A DNA stretch of 64,000 nt from Rhodoferax mekongensis. Its GTDB lineage: Bacteria > Pseudomonadota > Gammaproteobacteria > Burkholderiales > Burkholderiaceae_C. A program made the translations under genes and the position numbers. Positions 17,409 to 24,809 of this stretch are shown piece by piece. Numbering within the stretch: the first letter of the stretch is position 1; every line of letters begins with the position of its first letter. The notes beneath the pieces are model-generated. The model was not told where the DNA came from and did not search any database. It saw only the letters and a list, made by a program, of their open reading frames with translations. The DNA lies in NCBI RefSeq assembly GCF_032191775.1, contig NZ_CP132507.1, positions 3,621,001 to 3,685,000 of the forward strand, read 5' to 3'.

Positions 17409-17885
17409 ATGGCCAAAAACGCCCCTGTGCCCGACGCCCTGACCGACGCGCAAGCGTTTGTCGACTCCCACCGCGACGAGGGCACCACCGAACTCTTCGG
17501 CATCACCGAGTTGTGCCGTGAGTTCGGCATCACCCTGCGGGCGCTGCGCTTTTATGAAGACAAGGGCCTGCTCGCCCCCCGCCGGGTGAACGGCGCCCGC
17601 GTCTACACCCGGCGCGACCGGGCACGTCTTGCCCTGATCCTGCGGGCCAAGGCCATCGGCTCGCCGCTCTCAGAAATCAAAACCTATCTGGATTTGTATG
17701 GCGACCACGGCGAAGGCCGCGCGCAGCAGCTGCAGTACGTGATCACCCGCACCGACAACGAGATCACCGAGCTGGAGAAAAAGCGCGCCCAGATCGACGC
17801 TACCCTGGCCGAGCTGCGCGTCATCAACGGCAGCTGCCGCGCCCTGCTGATCGAACGCCAGCGCAAGCCCAAAGCAAAAGCCTGA
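17409..17885 (+). CDS. MerR-family transcriptional regulator
   Basis: A 158-residue regulator. After ~28 variable residues comes the MerR winged helix (LFGITELCREFGITLRALRF, then YEDKGLLAPRR and RVYTRRDRARLALILRAKAI). A long dimerisation coiled coil follows (TDNEITELEKKRAQIDATLA). It lacks a metal-binding cysteine cluster, so an organic effector such as an acyl-CoA is more likely. It resembles the LiuR group, which controls branched-chain acyl-CoA catabolism. It is cotranscribed with SCP2 and divergent from the operon it probably controls. Confidence 0.88.
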   Translation: MAKNAPVPDALTDAQAFVDSHRDEGTTELFGITELCREFGITLRALRFYEDKGLLAPRRVNGARVYTRRDRARLALILRAKAIGSPLSEIKTYLDLYGDHGEGRAQQLQYVITRTDNEITELEKKRAQIDATLAELRVINGSCRALLIERQRKPKAKA

Positions 17886-17902
17886 TCACTCGGGGTTGAG
17901 TG

Positions 17903-17963
17903 TCAAATCGGCATCTAGCGCCCGTGGAATATGCGCGGGCAGCTCCTAAATAAGGAGCAAAAC
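17903..17963 (-). repeat. Interspersed repeat copy 3, between merR and asmA
   Basis: Minus-strand copy: GCTCCTTATTTAGGAGC hairpin, TGCCCGCGCATATTCC, ACGGGCGCTAGATG, ending in ATTTGA. It lies between convergent genes, where its GCTCCT/AGGAGC hairpin could terminate or stabilise 3' ends. This is an intact intergenic copy, useful for defining the consensus. Confidence 0.8.
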
Positions 17964-17981
17964 CAACCCACTACGCGCTCC

Positions 17982-19940
17982 TTATTTTCCCAGCAAGCCC
18001 TTGAACAGGTCTTTGGCCTTGTCTTTCACGGCGTCTTCGACCTTGGTTTTGATCTCCTGCTTTTTCTCTTCCACCTTGGCCTTGGTGGCGTCTTCCAGCA
18101 TGGCGCCGAATTCGATCTTGTAGCTCAGCGCCTCAAACGGGCCGCTCAGGCGCACCGGCACGGTCAGGCCTTTGAGTTGGTTGGCGTCTTTGCCGCCCTG
18201 CCCTTCGCCGCTGGCCACCATCGTGGCTTTGGCCAGGTAATTCATCTGGCCCGCACCCACATCGATGTCGCCTGCACCACCCAGCCGGATGAAGGGGGAC
18301 TTCATGCTCAGGTCGTCATTGCGGGCTACGCCGTTGGCGATTTTGAAACTGGCAGTCAGCTCCGAGAAGTCGGTTTTCTGGCTCGCATTGGCTGCCTGGG
18401 TGCTGTCCGCCTGGCCGAGCTTGGCTTTTACATCGCGCAGACTTTGCGCAAGGTTAATCCCCTTGATGGCGCCATCTTTGAGCGCCAGCGCCGCGCTACC
18501 ATCCAGCGCCTTTTTGAATGCGCTCACCGTTTCGCCGCGGGTGTTTACGTCCAGCGTGATGTTGCCGCGGCCTTCGAGCATGTCTTTGTCCAGCAGGTCT
18601 TTCATCAGCGGGTTGATGCTCACGCCCTGCAGGTTCTGGCGCAGGGCCATCTGGTTGCCACTGGCGTTTACCGACACGCTACCGCTGGTGCTGCCCTCAT
18701 AGAGCTTCATGCTCAGCGGCGCCACATCGAGCTTGCCACCGGCCAGCGCCAGCTTGGCGTTGATTTGCGCGAGCTTGAGCTTGGCCACCTGCAGGCTGCC
18801 GATGCGGATGTTGCCCTGCACCGTGGGCCCTTTGAGTGCGGCCAGGTTGATGGGTGCTTCTTTGCCCGCTGCCTCTTTGGCCGGTGCTTCGCCCGCAGGT
18901 TTGGGCGGCAGGTATTTGTCCACGTTCAGCTGGTCAATGTCCAGATCAAAGCCCAGCGACAGGGGTGCGAACCTGGCCACGTTGAGCTTGGTGGCGATGT
19001 TGGATTCATCAAACTTCGTGGCCAGCGCCAAGGCCGCGCTTTGCTGCGCCAGGTTCACTTGCAGACTGCCATTCAGCGGTAGGCTGAGCTGCTTCATGGG
19101 CATGTCGGGGTGGGCCAGGTCCAGGCTGCCGGTGAGCTTGCTGATGCGGATGGCGTCGGCATTGCCCTCCACCCCACTGAGCACCAGCTTCAGCATTGCG
19201 CTGCGGCCACTGCCCTGCACACCCGCACTCAGGGTGACCGCCTCGCCGCTGGAGCGGGCGGGCGACAAGGCCAGCTTGGGCGCGTCCAGCGCGAGGCTAA
19301 AGCCGTCGGCCCCGGCCTGGCCTTTGATGGCGAGGCTCAGTTTTTCGATATTGGCCGTTTTGGCGCCCGTGTCCGCCTGCAAATGGCCGGTAGAGAGGCT
19401 CAGGTTGTTGATGTTGGTGGTGCTGCCAGCCTGCTCGTCGCGCCAGGTGAGCTGGGCGTCGGCAATGCGAATGGCGGCCACGTCAATTTTGAGGGGCTCT
19501 GCCGGCTGCGCAGGTGCATTGGCTGGTGCGGGCTGGGCGCTTGGGTCGCCCAGCAGGTCGGCAATGTTCAGGCTGCCGTCTTTGCGCTTGATGAGGGTGG
19601 CCTTGAGGCCGGTTACGTCGAGGGCGCGCACCTGCACTTGTTTGCTCAGCAGCGGCATCACCGCCACCGACACGCGGGCCGACTGCAGGGCCGCAAACTC
19701 GGTGCTGCTGCCCCGCTCCGAGAGGGTGACCCCGTCAAGCTGAATGCCCACATCCGGCCACACCGAGAGCTGGGGCTTGCCCGCAATCACCAGCGTGCGC
19801 TGCTTTTGCTCCAGCACGGTGCGACTGATTTCGGCCTTGATCTTGTCGCCGTCAAACAGCGCAAACAAGGCGCCCACCGCCACGGCCAACAGGCCCACCA
19901 CCGCCAGAACCACCCACCCGACTATGCGAAGCGCTTTCAT
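17982..19940 (-). CDS. AsmA-family protein
   Basis: A 652-residue AsmA-like protein. A single N-terminal transmembrane helix (MKALRIVGWVVLAVVGLLAV) is followed by the AsmA domain (KPQLSVWPDVGIQLDGVTL) and a long beta-rich periplasmic repeat region. AsmA proteins are anchored in the inner membrane and are related to bridge-like lipid-transfer proteins acting on the cell envelope. The C-terminal ~40 residues are lysine-rich and helical (EEKKQEIKTKVEDAVKDKA). The ATG at 19940 has an AGGGG ribosome site and gives the signal anchor directly. Convergent with merR. Confidence 0.9.
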   Translation of the reverse strand: MKALRIVGWVVLAVVGLLAVAVGALFALFDGDKIKAEISRTVLEQKQRTLVIAGKPQLSVWPDVGIQLDGVTLSERGSSTEFAALQSARVSVAVMPLLSKQVQVRALDVTGLKATLIKRKDGSLNIADLLGDPSAQPAPANAPAQPAEPLKIDVAAIRIADAQLTWRDEQAGSTTNINNLSLSTGHLQADTGAKTANIEKLSLAIKGQAGADGFSLALDAPKLALSPARSSGEAVTLSAGVQGSGRSAMLKLVLSGVEGNADAIRISKLTGSLDLAHPDMPMKQLSLPLNGSLQVNLAQQSAALALATKFDESNIATKLNVARFAPLSLGFDLDIDQLNVDKYLPPKPAGEAPAKEAAGKEAPINLAALKGPTVQGNIRIGSLQVAKLKLAQINAKLALAGGKLDVAPLSMKLYEGSTSGSVSVNASGNQMALRQNLQGVSINPLMKDLLDKDMLEGRGNITLDVNTRGETVSAFKKALDGSAALALKDGAIKGINLAQSLRDVKAKLGQADSTQAANASQKTDFSELTASFKIANGVARNDDLSMKSPFIRLGGAGDIDVGAGQMNYLAKATMVASGEGQGGKDANQLKGLTVPVRLSGPFEALSYKIEFGAMLEDATKAKVEEKKQEIKTKVEDAVKDKAKDLFKGLLGK

Positions 19941-20022
19941 GCCTACCCCTTTATGCCAACCACCACCATGGTGCGCGGCCATTCTAGGGGGAGCGGGTGA
20001 GCCGCGTCGGTGCGGCAGGGCT

Positions 20023-20409
20023 TCAGGCCAGTATCGGGGCTTTGGTGATGAAGTACTTGCGGGCGTAGGCCACCAGCTGAGCGTCGGTGGGGTGGTCTAT
20101 GCTTTCCACACCCACTACCTTGTTGCCCACCTGCGGGTCGTGGCTGTGCAAGTGCTTGATGAGCTGCAGCTTGGCCTGCGCGGGGCCCACCACCAAAATT
20201 TCTTCAGCGCCCTTGAGCGCCTCGGCAATGGCGTGGAAGTACTGCTTGTCTTCGGCTGCCTTGCCCGAGCCCACTACGCCGCTCTTGGCGTGCACATGCG
20301 AATGCGGGTGCTTGGGCCGCACGATGGAAGCCTCCACATCGTCCGGCGCAATGTGCATGACGTGCGCCTCCGAATGATCCAACCAGACAACTGCGTGGTA
20401 ATGCGACAT
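20023..20409 (-). CDS. eRF1-domain-like small protein (annotated elsewhere as translational machinery protein)
   Basis: A 128-residue protein beginning MSHYHAVVWLDHSEAHV. It has a His-rich middle (PKHPHSHVHAKSG), then FHAIAEALKGAEEILVVGPA, LQLIKHLHSHDP and a C-terminal DHPTDAQLVAYARKYF. The last half matches the pattern of bacterial proteins related to domain 3 of archaeal/eukaryotic release factor 1, from memory. Function is not established; a ribosome-associated stress role is conceivable. The longer upstream frame lacks family sequence. It stands alone, divergent from the SPOR lipoprotein. Confidence 0.75.
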   Translation of the reverse strand: MSHYHAVVWLDHSEAHVMHIAPDDVEASIVRPKHPHSHVHAKSGVVGSGKAAEDKQYFHAIAEALKGAEEILVVGPAQAKLQLIKHLHSHDPQVGNKVVGVESIDHPTDAQLVAYARKYFITKAPILA

Positions 20410-20608
20410 GGTGTTTCTTTCTGTGTGTTGAACAACACCCCCAGCGTAGGCCGCTGGCGGCCGCAGGTGTTGCGCTGGGTCAAGCTGCACGCAGACGGTG
20501 GAACCATGCTTTACATACAGTACATTTTGAGGATTGCGCCGGCACGCCCCGTGCATGCGGTGCAGCAGTCACCCCATGACCCCGTTTTAACGAGAAAGCA
20601 GCAGTCCT

Positions 20609-21277
20609 ATGTCTTCTGTGCCCCACCTGCCCATGGCCCCTCACACCCTGCGCACCGGCCGCACCCTGCTGGCCGCCGGCCTGCTGGCCAGCGCGCTTTC
20701 CGGCTGCGCCATCTGGCCCAAGGCACTGACGTGGGGTTCTGACGACGCACCGCCCCCGCCTGCTGCCCAAGCTGTGGCGCCCCCACCCGCACCGCCTGTG
20801 GTAGCGGAAGAAGCGCCCAAGCCCAGCCCGGCCCCCGTGCCCGTGAGCACTGCAGACACCGCGCCGCTGGAGCCCCAGCCGGTCATGAAGTCCACACCTG
20901 TGATGGCACCGCCCGAACCCGCCATGGCCGCCAAAGCACCTGCCAAAGGTAAAGGCAAGGGCAAGGAAAAAGCCGTTGCCCATGCAGGCGCGGACCACAA
21001 AGCCAGCGCCAAAGCAGCAGCACCCAAGTCCAGCGGCGGCGACCTGGTGCCCGGCTTCTATATCAACGTAGGTTTGTTTGCCGTGCCCACCAACGGCACC
21101 AACGCCTTCAGCACCCTGGAGAAGGCCGAAATGCCCGTGTTCACCGATGTCGTGAAGAGCAAAAAAGGCCGCCTCACCCGCGTGCGCGTGGGCCCCTACC
21201 TGAGCAAGGCCCTGGCCGATGCTGCGGCCGAGAAGATCAAGGGAATGAAACTGGAAGCGGTGGTGTTTCAGCACTGA
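20609..21277 (+). CDS. SPOR-domain lipoprotein
   Basis: A 222-residue protein with a lipoprotein signal (LLASALSGC, lipidated Cys near residue 33). A long Pro/Ala-rich linker, then a Lys/Gly-rich stretch (KGKGKGKEK), lead to a C-terminal SPOR domain (FYINVGLFAVPTNG through VRVGPYLSKALADAAAEKI). SPOR domains bind denuded peptidoglycan at the septum, so a cell-division-associated envelope protein is likely. A Met eight residues downstream is an alternative start. It is monocistronic as far as can be seen. Confidence 0.85.
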   Translation: MSSVPHLPMAPHTLRTGRTLLAAGLLASALSGCAIWPKALTWGSDDAPPPPAAQAVAPPPAPPVVAEEAPKPSPAPVPVSTADTAPLEPQPVMKSTPVMAPPEPAMAAKAPAKGKGKGKEKAVAHAGADHKASAKAAAPKSSGGDLVPGFYINVGLFAVPTNGTNAFSTLEKAEMPVFTDVVKSKKGRLTRVRVGPYLSKALADAAAEKIKGMKLEAVVFQH

Positions 21278-21356
21278 GGTGATGTAACTTGGCCGCTGGC
21301 TGAGATTCATCCAGTAACCCATCGCACCTCTACACGACGAACCAGTTGTGGGTCGG

Positions 21357-21575
21357 TCAGTACCAGATTATCTGCACCACCAAAAGCACGATAAAGGCAC
21401 ATGCGAAGAGGGTGCCATGCTTGACGAAAGAGAATCCACCAGGTTGGCAGTCAATGACTTCGATGTCACCTTCTGATTCTTTGTGCTCTGCACTAACTGA
21501 CTGTATTGACGCACCGCAAACATGACACCGTCCGGCGGTGGTCCTCACTAAACTTCTACAAGTTTTGCATTTCAT
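21357..21575 (-). CDS. Small zinc-ribbon membrane protein
   Basis: A 72-residue protein with two CxxC knuckles (C3/C6 and C17/C20) that form a compact zinc ribbon. A polar spacer follows, then a C-terminal transmembrane helix (LFACAFIVLLVVQIIWY). I do not recognise a named family. It lies in a stretch that is AT-richer than the surrounding genes. The zinc-ribbon plus tail-anchor pattern makes it a believable gene despite a weak ribosome site. Its partner, if any, may be the unknown gene at 21738-22151. Confidence 0.6.
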   Translation of the reverse strand: MKCKTCRSLVRTTAGRCHVCGASIQSVSAEHKESEGDIEVIDCQPGGFSFVKHGTLFACAFIVLLVVQIIWY

Positions 21576-21737
21576 AGGCTCTAGTTTTTTGGATTGTTTT
21601 TGGGAGGCTTGGCTTTGGGCTCCGAGCTAGGTTTTTTTGGGGGCTTCCATGCGGCTTGAAAAAAAAGCTCTCTTGATCGGGACCTAGCGCCTCAGGATGT
21701 AGGGTTCGTTTTGCAATTACGTGCCATGTAAAGTGCA

Positions 21738-22151
21738 TCAACCGACCCACTCACCCGTTTTTTTCAGTTCTCTTAATCGTTCCTCGACGGCACGTCTGGC
21801 GGTTCCCATCTGATACGTAAAGTCATCTGCCAGAACCTGCTCCAGCGTCATGAGAATCGCCGAACCGATGTCCTCAAACGGCCTTTCACTGTTGTTGCCA
21901 AACCAGAACATTCCACGGAGTTTTGTTAGAACTGCCTTCAGTCTGGCTTGATCGTTCAAGGCATCCACAACGTCGTCCAATAAGTCATTTAATAGCAGAT
22001 CGTGTTGGGCCTGCATGCCGCTTGTGATGATGGGTCTCAATTGAGCATTGATGCTCAGCAGGTTCCGATAGAAGACGGCTCCAAGTACCGCGCCAACGCC
22101 TTTGCTTCGACGCCATCCACTCTGAATGACCTCTATGGAATCTTCTGGCAT
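21738..22151 (-). CDS. Unknown 137-residue protein
   Basis: Not recognised. An early GVGAVLGAVFYRNLL segment is hydrophobic but interrupted by charges. The rest is helical and charged, with a predicted amphipathic middle (LLLNDLLDDVVDALNDQARL) and an Arg/Glu-rich end. TTGGAGAATAC before the ATG is a good ribosome site, and a strong promoter with an overlapping palindrome lies 53-81 bases upstream. These support a real, regulated gene. Codon use is less GC-biased than in the neighbours, suggesting an acquired segment. Confidence 0.65.
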   Translation of the reverse strand: MPEDSIEVIQSGWRRSKGVGAVLGAVFYRNLLSINAQLRPIITSGMQAQHDLLLNDLLDDVVDALNDQARLKAVLTKLRGMFWFGNNSERPFEDIGSAILMTLEQVLADDFTYQMGTARRAVEERLRELKKTGEWVG

Positions 22152-22203
22152 GTATTCTCCAATTCGCTTCTTTCAGTTGATTTAAAACTGCTAAGTTTTG
22201 CGA

Positions 22204-22232
22204 ATTATTTGCAAATTGACAATCATTGTCAA
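22204..22232 (-). promoter_or_regulatory. Promoter with operator-like palindrome for the 21738-22151 gene
   Basis: Minus strand: -35 TTGACA (22227-22232), 17-base spacer, -10 AATAAT (22204-22209). The -35 lies inside a perfect 8-1-8 palindrome, TTGACAAT-C-ATTGTCAA (22216-22232). Its 7-1-7 core resembles a Fur-type box with one symmetrical change per half-site. The arrangement predicts a repressible sigma-70 promoter. Confidence 0.7.
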
Positions 22233-22258
22233 GAAAAAAACCGCTCCGTAGAGCGGTA
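22233..22258 (-). terminator. Terminator after the MASE1-like gene
   Basis: Minus strand: ACCGCTC-TACG-GAGCGGT followed by a run of Ts. It begins 6 bases past the stop of the membrane protein gene and directly abuts the promoter of the next gene. Confidence 0.88.
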
Positions 22259-22263
22259 CTTGA

Positions 22264-22830
22264 TCAGCCCTTTTTGGGGACCAAAACTTTCAAAACAGTC
22301 GAAGCCAACCAAAGCACGAGCAGGGTCCCGAGTACATCACCAACAAACATTTGCGCCATAGCCGGAAGGGGTGTGTCCAAATTTCCAGCGAGCCAATAGA
22401 AGCCATTGGTCGGGATGGAGTTGCAAAGAGCACCCAGCAAGGTGAACTGCATTAAGTGAGAGGGTTTGAGCCCCCGAAGATCTGATGGCAGCCTCAACCA
22501 ACGTACTCCTACAGCTACAGCGACGAGTGGGGAAAATCCTGAGATGATGGAAACCGGAATCGCTTCATACCAAACCACAGTCCACGCGCCTTGGGTCGTA
22601 TAGATGATCAGCAAAGTACCCAAGGCCATGCCAATTGCCGCAGGCAGGCCGAGCACCAGAGCAAACAACATTCGCACAGCAGCAGGAAGATAGATCAGGC
22701 TAACGTATGGCGCGATCTTTACAGAAGAGAAAAACCAGCCATTGAAGATATATGTGCCGTAGTAGACAAGGGTCGCCGCCGCTGCGTAGGACACAAAAAG
22801 TCCGCCGTATTTTTGATCATTTCCAATCAT
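22264..22830 (-). CDS. MASE1-like integral membrane protein without output domain
   Basis: A 188-residue polytopic protein with about five or six hydrophobic helices (e.g. VSLIYLPAAVRMLFALVLGL, and MFVGDVLGTLLVLWLASTVL near the end). The LPAAVR and GDxLGxLLV features recall MASE1 sensor domains, which normally sit in front of kinase or cyclic-di-GMP domains. Here the frame ends right after the membrane part, with no signalling domain. The start is uncertain: ATG 22830 is taken, and an in-frame GTG at 22887 would add 19 residues. It lies in the AT-richer accessory patch. Its function is unknown. Confidence 0.65.
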   Translation of the reverse strand: MIGNDQKYGGLFVSYAAAATLVYYGTYIFNGWFFSSVKIAPYVSLIYLPAAVRMLFALVLGLPAAIGMALGTLLIIYTTQGAWTVVWYEAIPVSIISGFSPLVAVAVGVRWLRLPSDLRGLKPSHLMQFTLLGALCNSIPTNGFYWLAGNLDTPLPAMAQMFVGDVLGTLLVLWLASTVLKVLVPKKG

Positions 22831-23155
22831 TGCGATAAGCCCTTTGTCGTTTGTATCTCTTTCACGAAGATCCACCGAGACCGACACAGTCGCGTCGCAG
22901 CCCCGAAAGTCCCGTCTAGTGCTCTATGCGGAATTCGAAAAAAAGCCACCTCATGGGTGGCTGCTGATCGGAGAATAAACAAGGTACCTGCTGATGTGCT
23001 TAGTCAGCAGCAGACTTTCCGCAATCGAACTACAGAACTATACACGGACCAAATACTAAATCACACTTATCACGAAAAAATAATTTTCATCAAAGTATGG
23101 AATTTAAACGGAAACCGAAATTTTTCACAAATACCCGGGTAATTCTTCTCACTCT
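22831..23155 (+). other. Gene-free AT-rich stretch
   Basis: These 325 bases carry no convincing gene on either strand. They hold the terminator at 22938-22963 and a 10-base palindrome TACCCGGGTA (around 23132-23141) just beyond the end of the winged-helix gene. Otherwise the sequence is AT-rich without recognisable structure. If the GTG start of the membrane protein is used, 22831-22887 becomes coding. Confidence 0.6.
22938..22963 (-). terminator. Terminator in the accessory patch
   Basis: Minus strand: AGCCACC-CATGA-GGTGGCT followed by seven Ts. It lies 190 bases after the winged-helix gene stop, so it ends that transcript after a long untranslated 3' part, or ends an unseen small RNA from 22964-23155. 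Confidence 0.85.
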
Positions 23156-23524
23156 TTAATCAGTTTGCATTCCTTTGGTAGCGGTCAGCAATGCAGTATT
23201 GAGTTGCGCGAAGTACTCCTTGGCAAGCTCTGTTCCCGAGACGTACTTGATACGGTTGTCCCGCTCATCAACGGTGAGAGTAATGATTCCCTTCTTTCGC
23301 AGGGACTTCAGGCGCCGATGAATGGTCGCAGGAGAAGTCTCTGCATCCAACTGCATGGCCTCCAGCACGGTCACTTGTTTACCCGCCATCCACGCTGACT
23401 CCAACTGGTGCAACAGTCTTTCCTCGGTAGAGTCGATAGACGGGAATGTCGGCATTTCACGCAAAGCATCCATCAAATTCAAAAACTTGAGGTAAACACT
23501 GCTCTGTGAGGGTTGCTTCGACAT
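23156..23524 (-). CDS. Winged-helix regulator, MarR-like
   Basis: A 122-residue protein with an N-terminal helical part (STEERLLHQLESAWMAGKQV) and a recognisable winged helix-turn-helix: TSPATIHRRLKSLRKKGIIT is the recognition region and LTVDERDNRIKYVSG the wing. A final helix probably dimerises. The ligand is not evident. It may control the neighbouring accessory genes, including the palindromic promoter at 22204-22232, but that is only an inference from proximity. Confidence 0.75.
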   Translation of the reverse strand: MSKQPSQSSVYLKFLNLMDALREMPTFPSIDSTEERLLHQLESAWMAGKQVTVLEAMQLDAETSPATIHRRLKSLRKKGIITLTVDERDNRIKYVSGTELAKEYFAQLNTALLTATKGMQTD

Positions 23525-23604
23525 AGGCCGAGTGTAATGTCAAGGCCGTCAAATCACCAGATTCGGGCTGTTAACCGCCAGCGCTGGCCGAGTACAAAAG
23601 ACCA

Positions 23605-23640
23605 ACAAAAAAGCCTGCGGACCAATTGACACGCAGGCTC
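23605..23640 (-). terminator. Terminator after the CAU tRNA
   Basis: Minus strand: AGCCTGCG, a 12-base loop, CGCAGGCT, then TTTTT. It follows the tRNA 3' end by about 14 bases. Confidence 0.85.
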
Positions 23641-23653
23641 TTAAAAAAATTAG

Positions 23654-23730
23654 TGGTAGGGCGTGAGTGACTTGAACACTCGACCAAAGGATTATGAGTC
23701 CTCTGCTCTAACCAACTGAGCTAACGCCCC
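23654..23730 (-). tRNA. tRNA with CAU anticodon (Met elongator or Ile2)
   Basis: A complete 77-base cloverleaf on the minus strand. The acceptor is GGGGCGT/ACGCCCT, giving a G1-U72 wobble at the end, and the anticodon loop is CTCATAA. The T arm is GAGTG-TTCAAGT-CACTC, and CCA is encoded. The GTTCAAGTC T loop and TTGGTC variable region resemble tRNA-Ile2, in which C34 becomes lysidine, but an elongator Met identity cannot be excluded. It is not an initiator type. Confidence 0.9.
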
Positions 23731-23764
23731 AACCGAACCGCAGATTGTAGCCGGCCGCAGAGGG

Positions 23765-24778
23765 TTATTTGTGGTGGCTCAGGGCGTTGCTCACCAGTTT
23801 GGAGGTGATGTCCACGATCTGGATCATGCGGTCATACGCCATGCGGGTGGGGCCGATCACACCCAGCGTGCCGACCACTTTGCCGTCCACCTCGTAAGGG
23901 CTGCTGACGATGGACAGGTCTTCAAACGGCACCACCTGGCTCTCGCCGCCTATGAAGATGCGCACACCTTCAGCCTGGCCGGTCACGTCCAGCAGGCGCA
24001 TGAGCTGGGCTTTTTGCTCAAACAGTTCAAACGCGCGGCGCAGGTGGCCCATGTCGCTCGAAAAGTCAGACACTGACAGCAGGTTGCGCTCACCCGAGAT
24101 CACCACTTCGTCTTGCGCCTCGGAAATCACTTCCGAGCTGGCGTTCACCGCCGCTTGCATGAGGGCGGCAATTTCGCCGCGCAGGCTTTCCACCTCGCCT
24201 TGCAGGCGCAGGCGCACTTGCTCGATCTCCAGCCCCATGTAGTTGCTGTTGAGAAAGTTGGCCGCCTCGGCCAGTTGGCTTTGGGTGTAGTCCACCTCGG
24301 TGTAGATGACGCGGTTTTGCACATCGCCATCAGGCGCCACGATGATGACCAACAGCCGCCGCTCCGAGAGGCGCAAAAACTCAATGTGCCGGAAAGCCGA
24401 TGTGCGGCGCGGAGCAATCACCACACCCACAAACTGCGAGAGGTTGGAGAGCAGGTTCGCCGCGTTGCTGATGACTTTTTGCGGCTGGTCGGGCGCCAGG
24501 CTGTGCGCGGCCATGTGGCCCTGCTGCACGGTGAGCATGGTGTCCACAAACAGGCGATATCCGCGCGCGGTGGGAATGCGCCCGGCCGAAGTGTGGGGGC
24601 TGACGATGAGGCCCAAGTCCTCAAGGTCCGACATGACGTTGCGGATGGTGGCGGGCGAGAGGTCGAGGCCGGACTCTTTGGAGAGCGTGCGGCTACCGAC
24701 GGGCTGTCCATCGGCGATATAGCGCTCTACGAGCGCCTTCATCAACATCTTGGAACGTTCATCGAGCATGCCGGTCAT
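23765..24778 (-). CDS. hrcA: Heat-inducible transcription repressor HrcA
   Basis: A 337-residue HrcA repressor of class I heat-shock genes. An N-terminal winged helix ([20 protein letters not shown], then MSDLEDLGL) and [18 protein letters not shown] are the hallmark. The GAF-like middle and C-terminal SKLVSNALS are present. It binds CIRCE inverted repeats at groES/dnaK operons; none is visible near this gene. The start may be [10 protein letters not shown] (24778) or three codons later. Divergent from nadK with 31 bases between starts. Confidence 0.94.
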   Translation of the reverse strand: MTGMLDERSKMLMKALVERYIADGQPVGSRTLSKESGLDLSPATIRNVMSDLEDLGLIVSPHTSAGRIPTARGYRLFVDTMLTVQQGHMAAHSLAPDQPQKVISNAANLLSNLSQFVGVVIAPRRTSAFRHIEFLRLSERRLLVIIVAPDGDVQNRVIYTEVDYTQSQLAEAANFLNSNYMGLEIEQVRLRLQGEVESLRGEIAALMQAAVNASSEVISEAQDEVVISGERNLLSVSDFSSDMGHLRRAFELFEQKAQLMRLLDVTGQAEGVRIFIGGESQVVPFEDLSIVSSPYEVDGKVVGTLGVIGPTRMAYDRMIQIVDITSKLVSNALSHHK

Positions 24779-24809
24779 TTTAGTAACCTATTTAGTGTCT
24801 AATTTGCGC

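Noticed and set aside
21556..21750. 64-codon minus-strand frame between the zinc-ribbon and unknown genes
   Set aside because: Overlaps both neighbours, lacks a ribosome site and has no structured sequence; probably not a gene, though it lies in the accessory patch.
23640..23760. tRNA-type phage or island attachment site
   Set aside because: I looked for a direct repeat of the tRNA 3' end on the far side of the accessory patch and found none, and there is no integrase.
24779..24809. CIRCE element in the hrcA-nadK gap
   Set aside because: The 31 bases contain no 9-bp inverted repeat of the CIRCE type.
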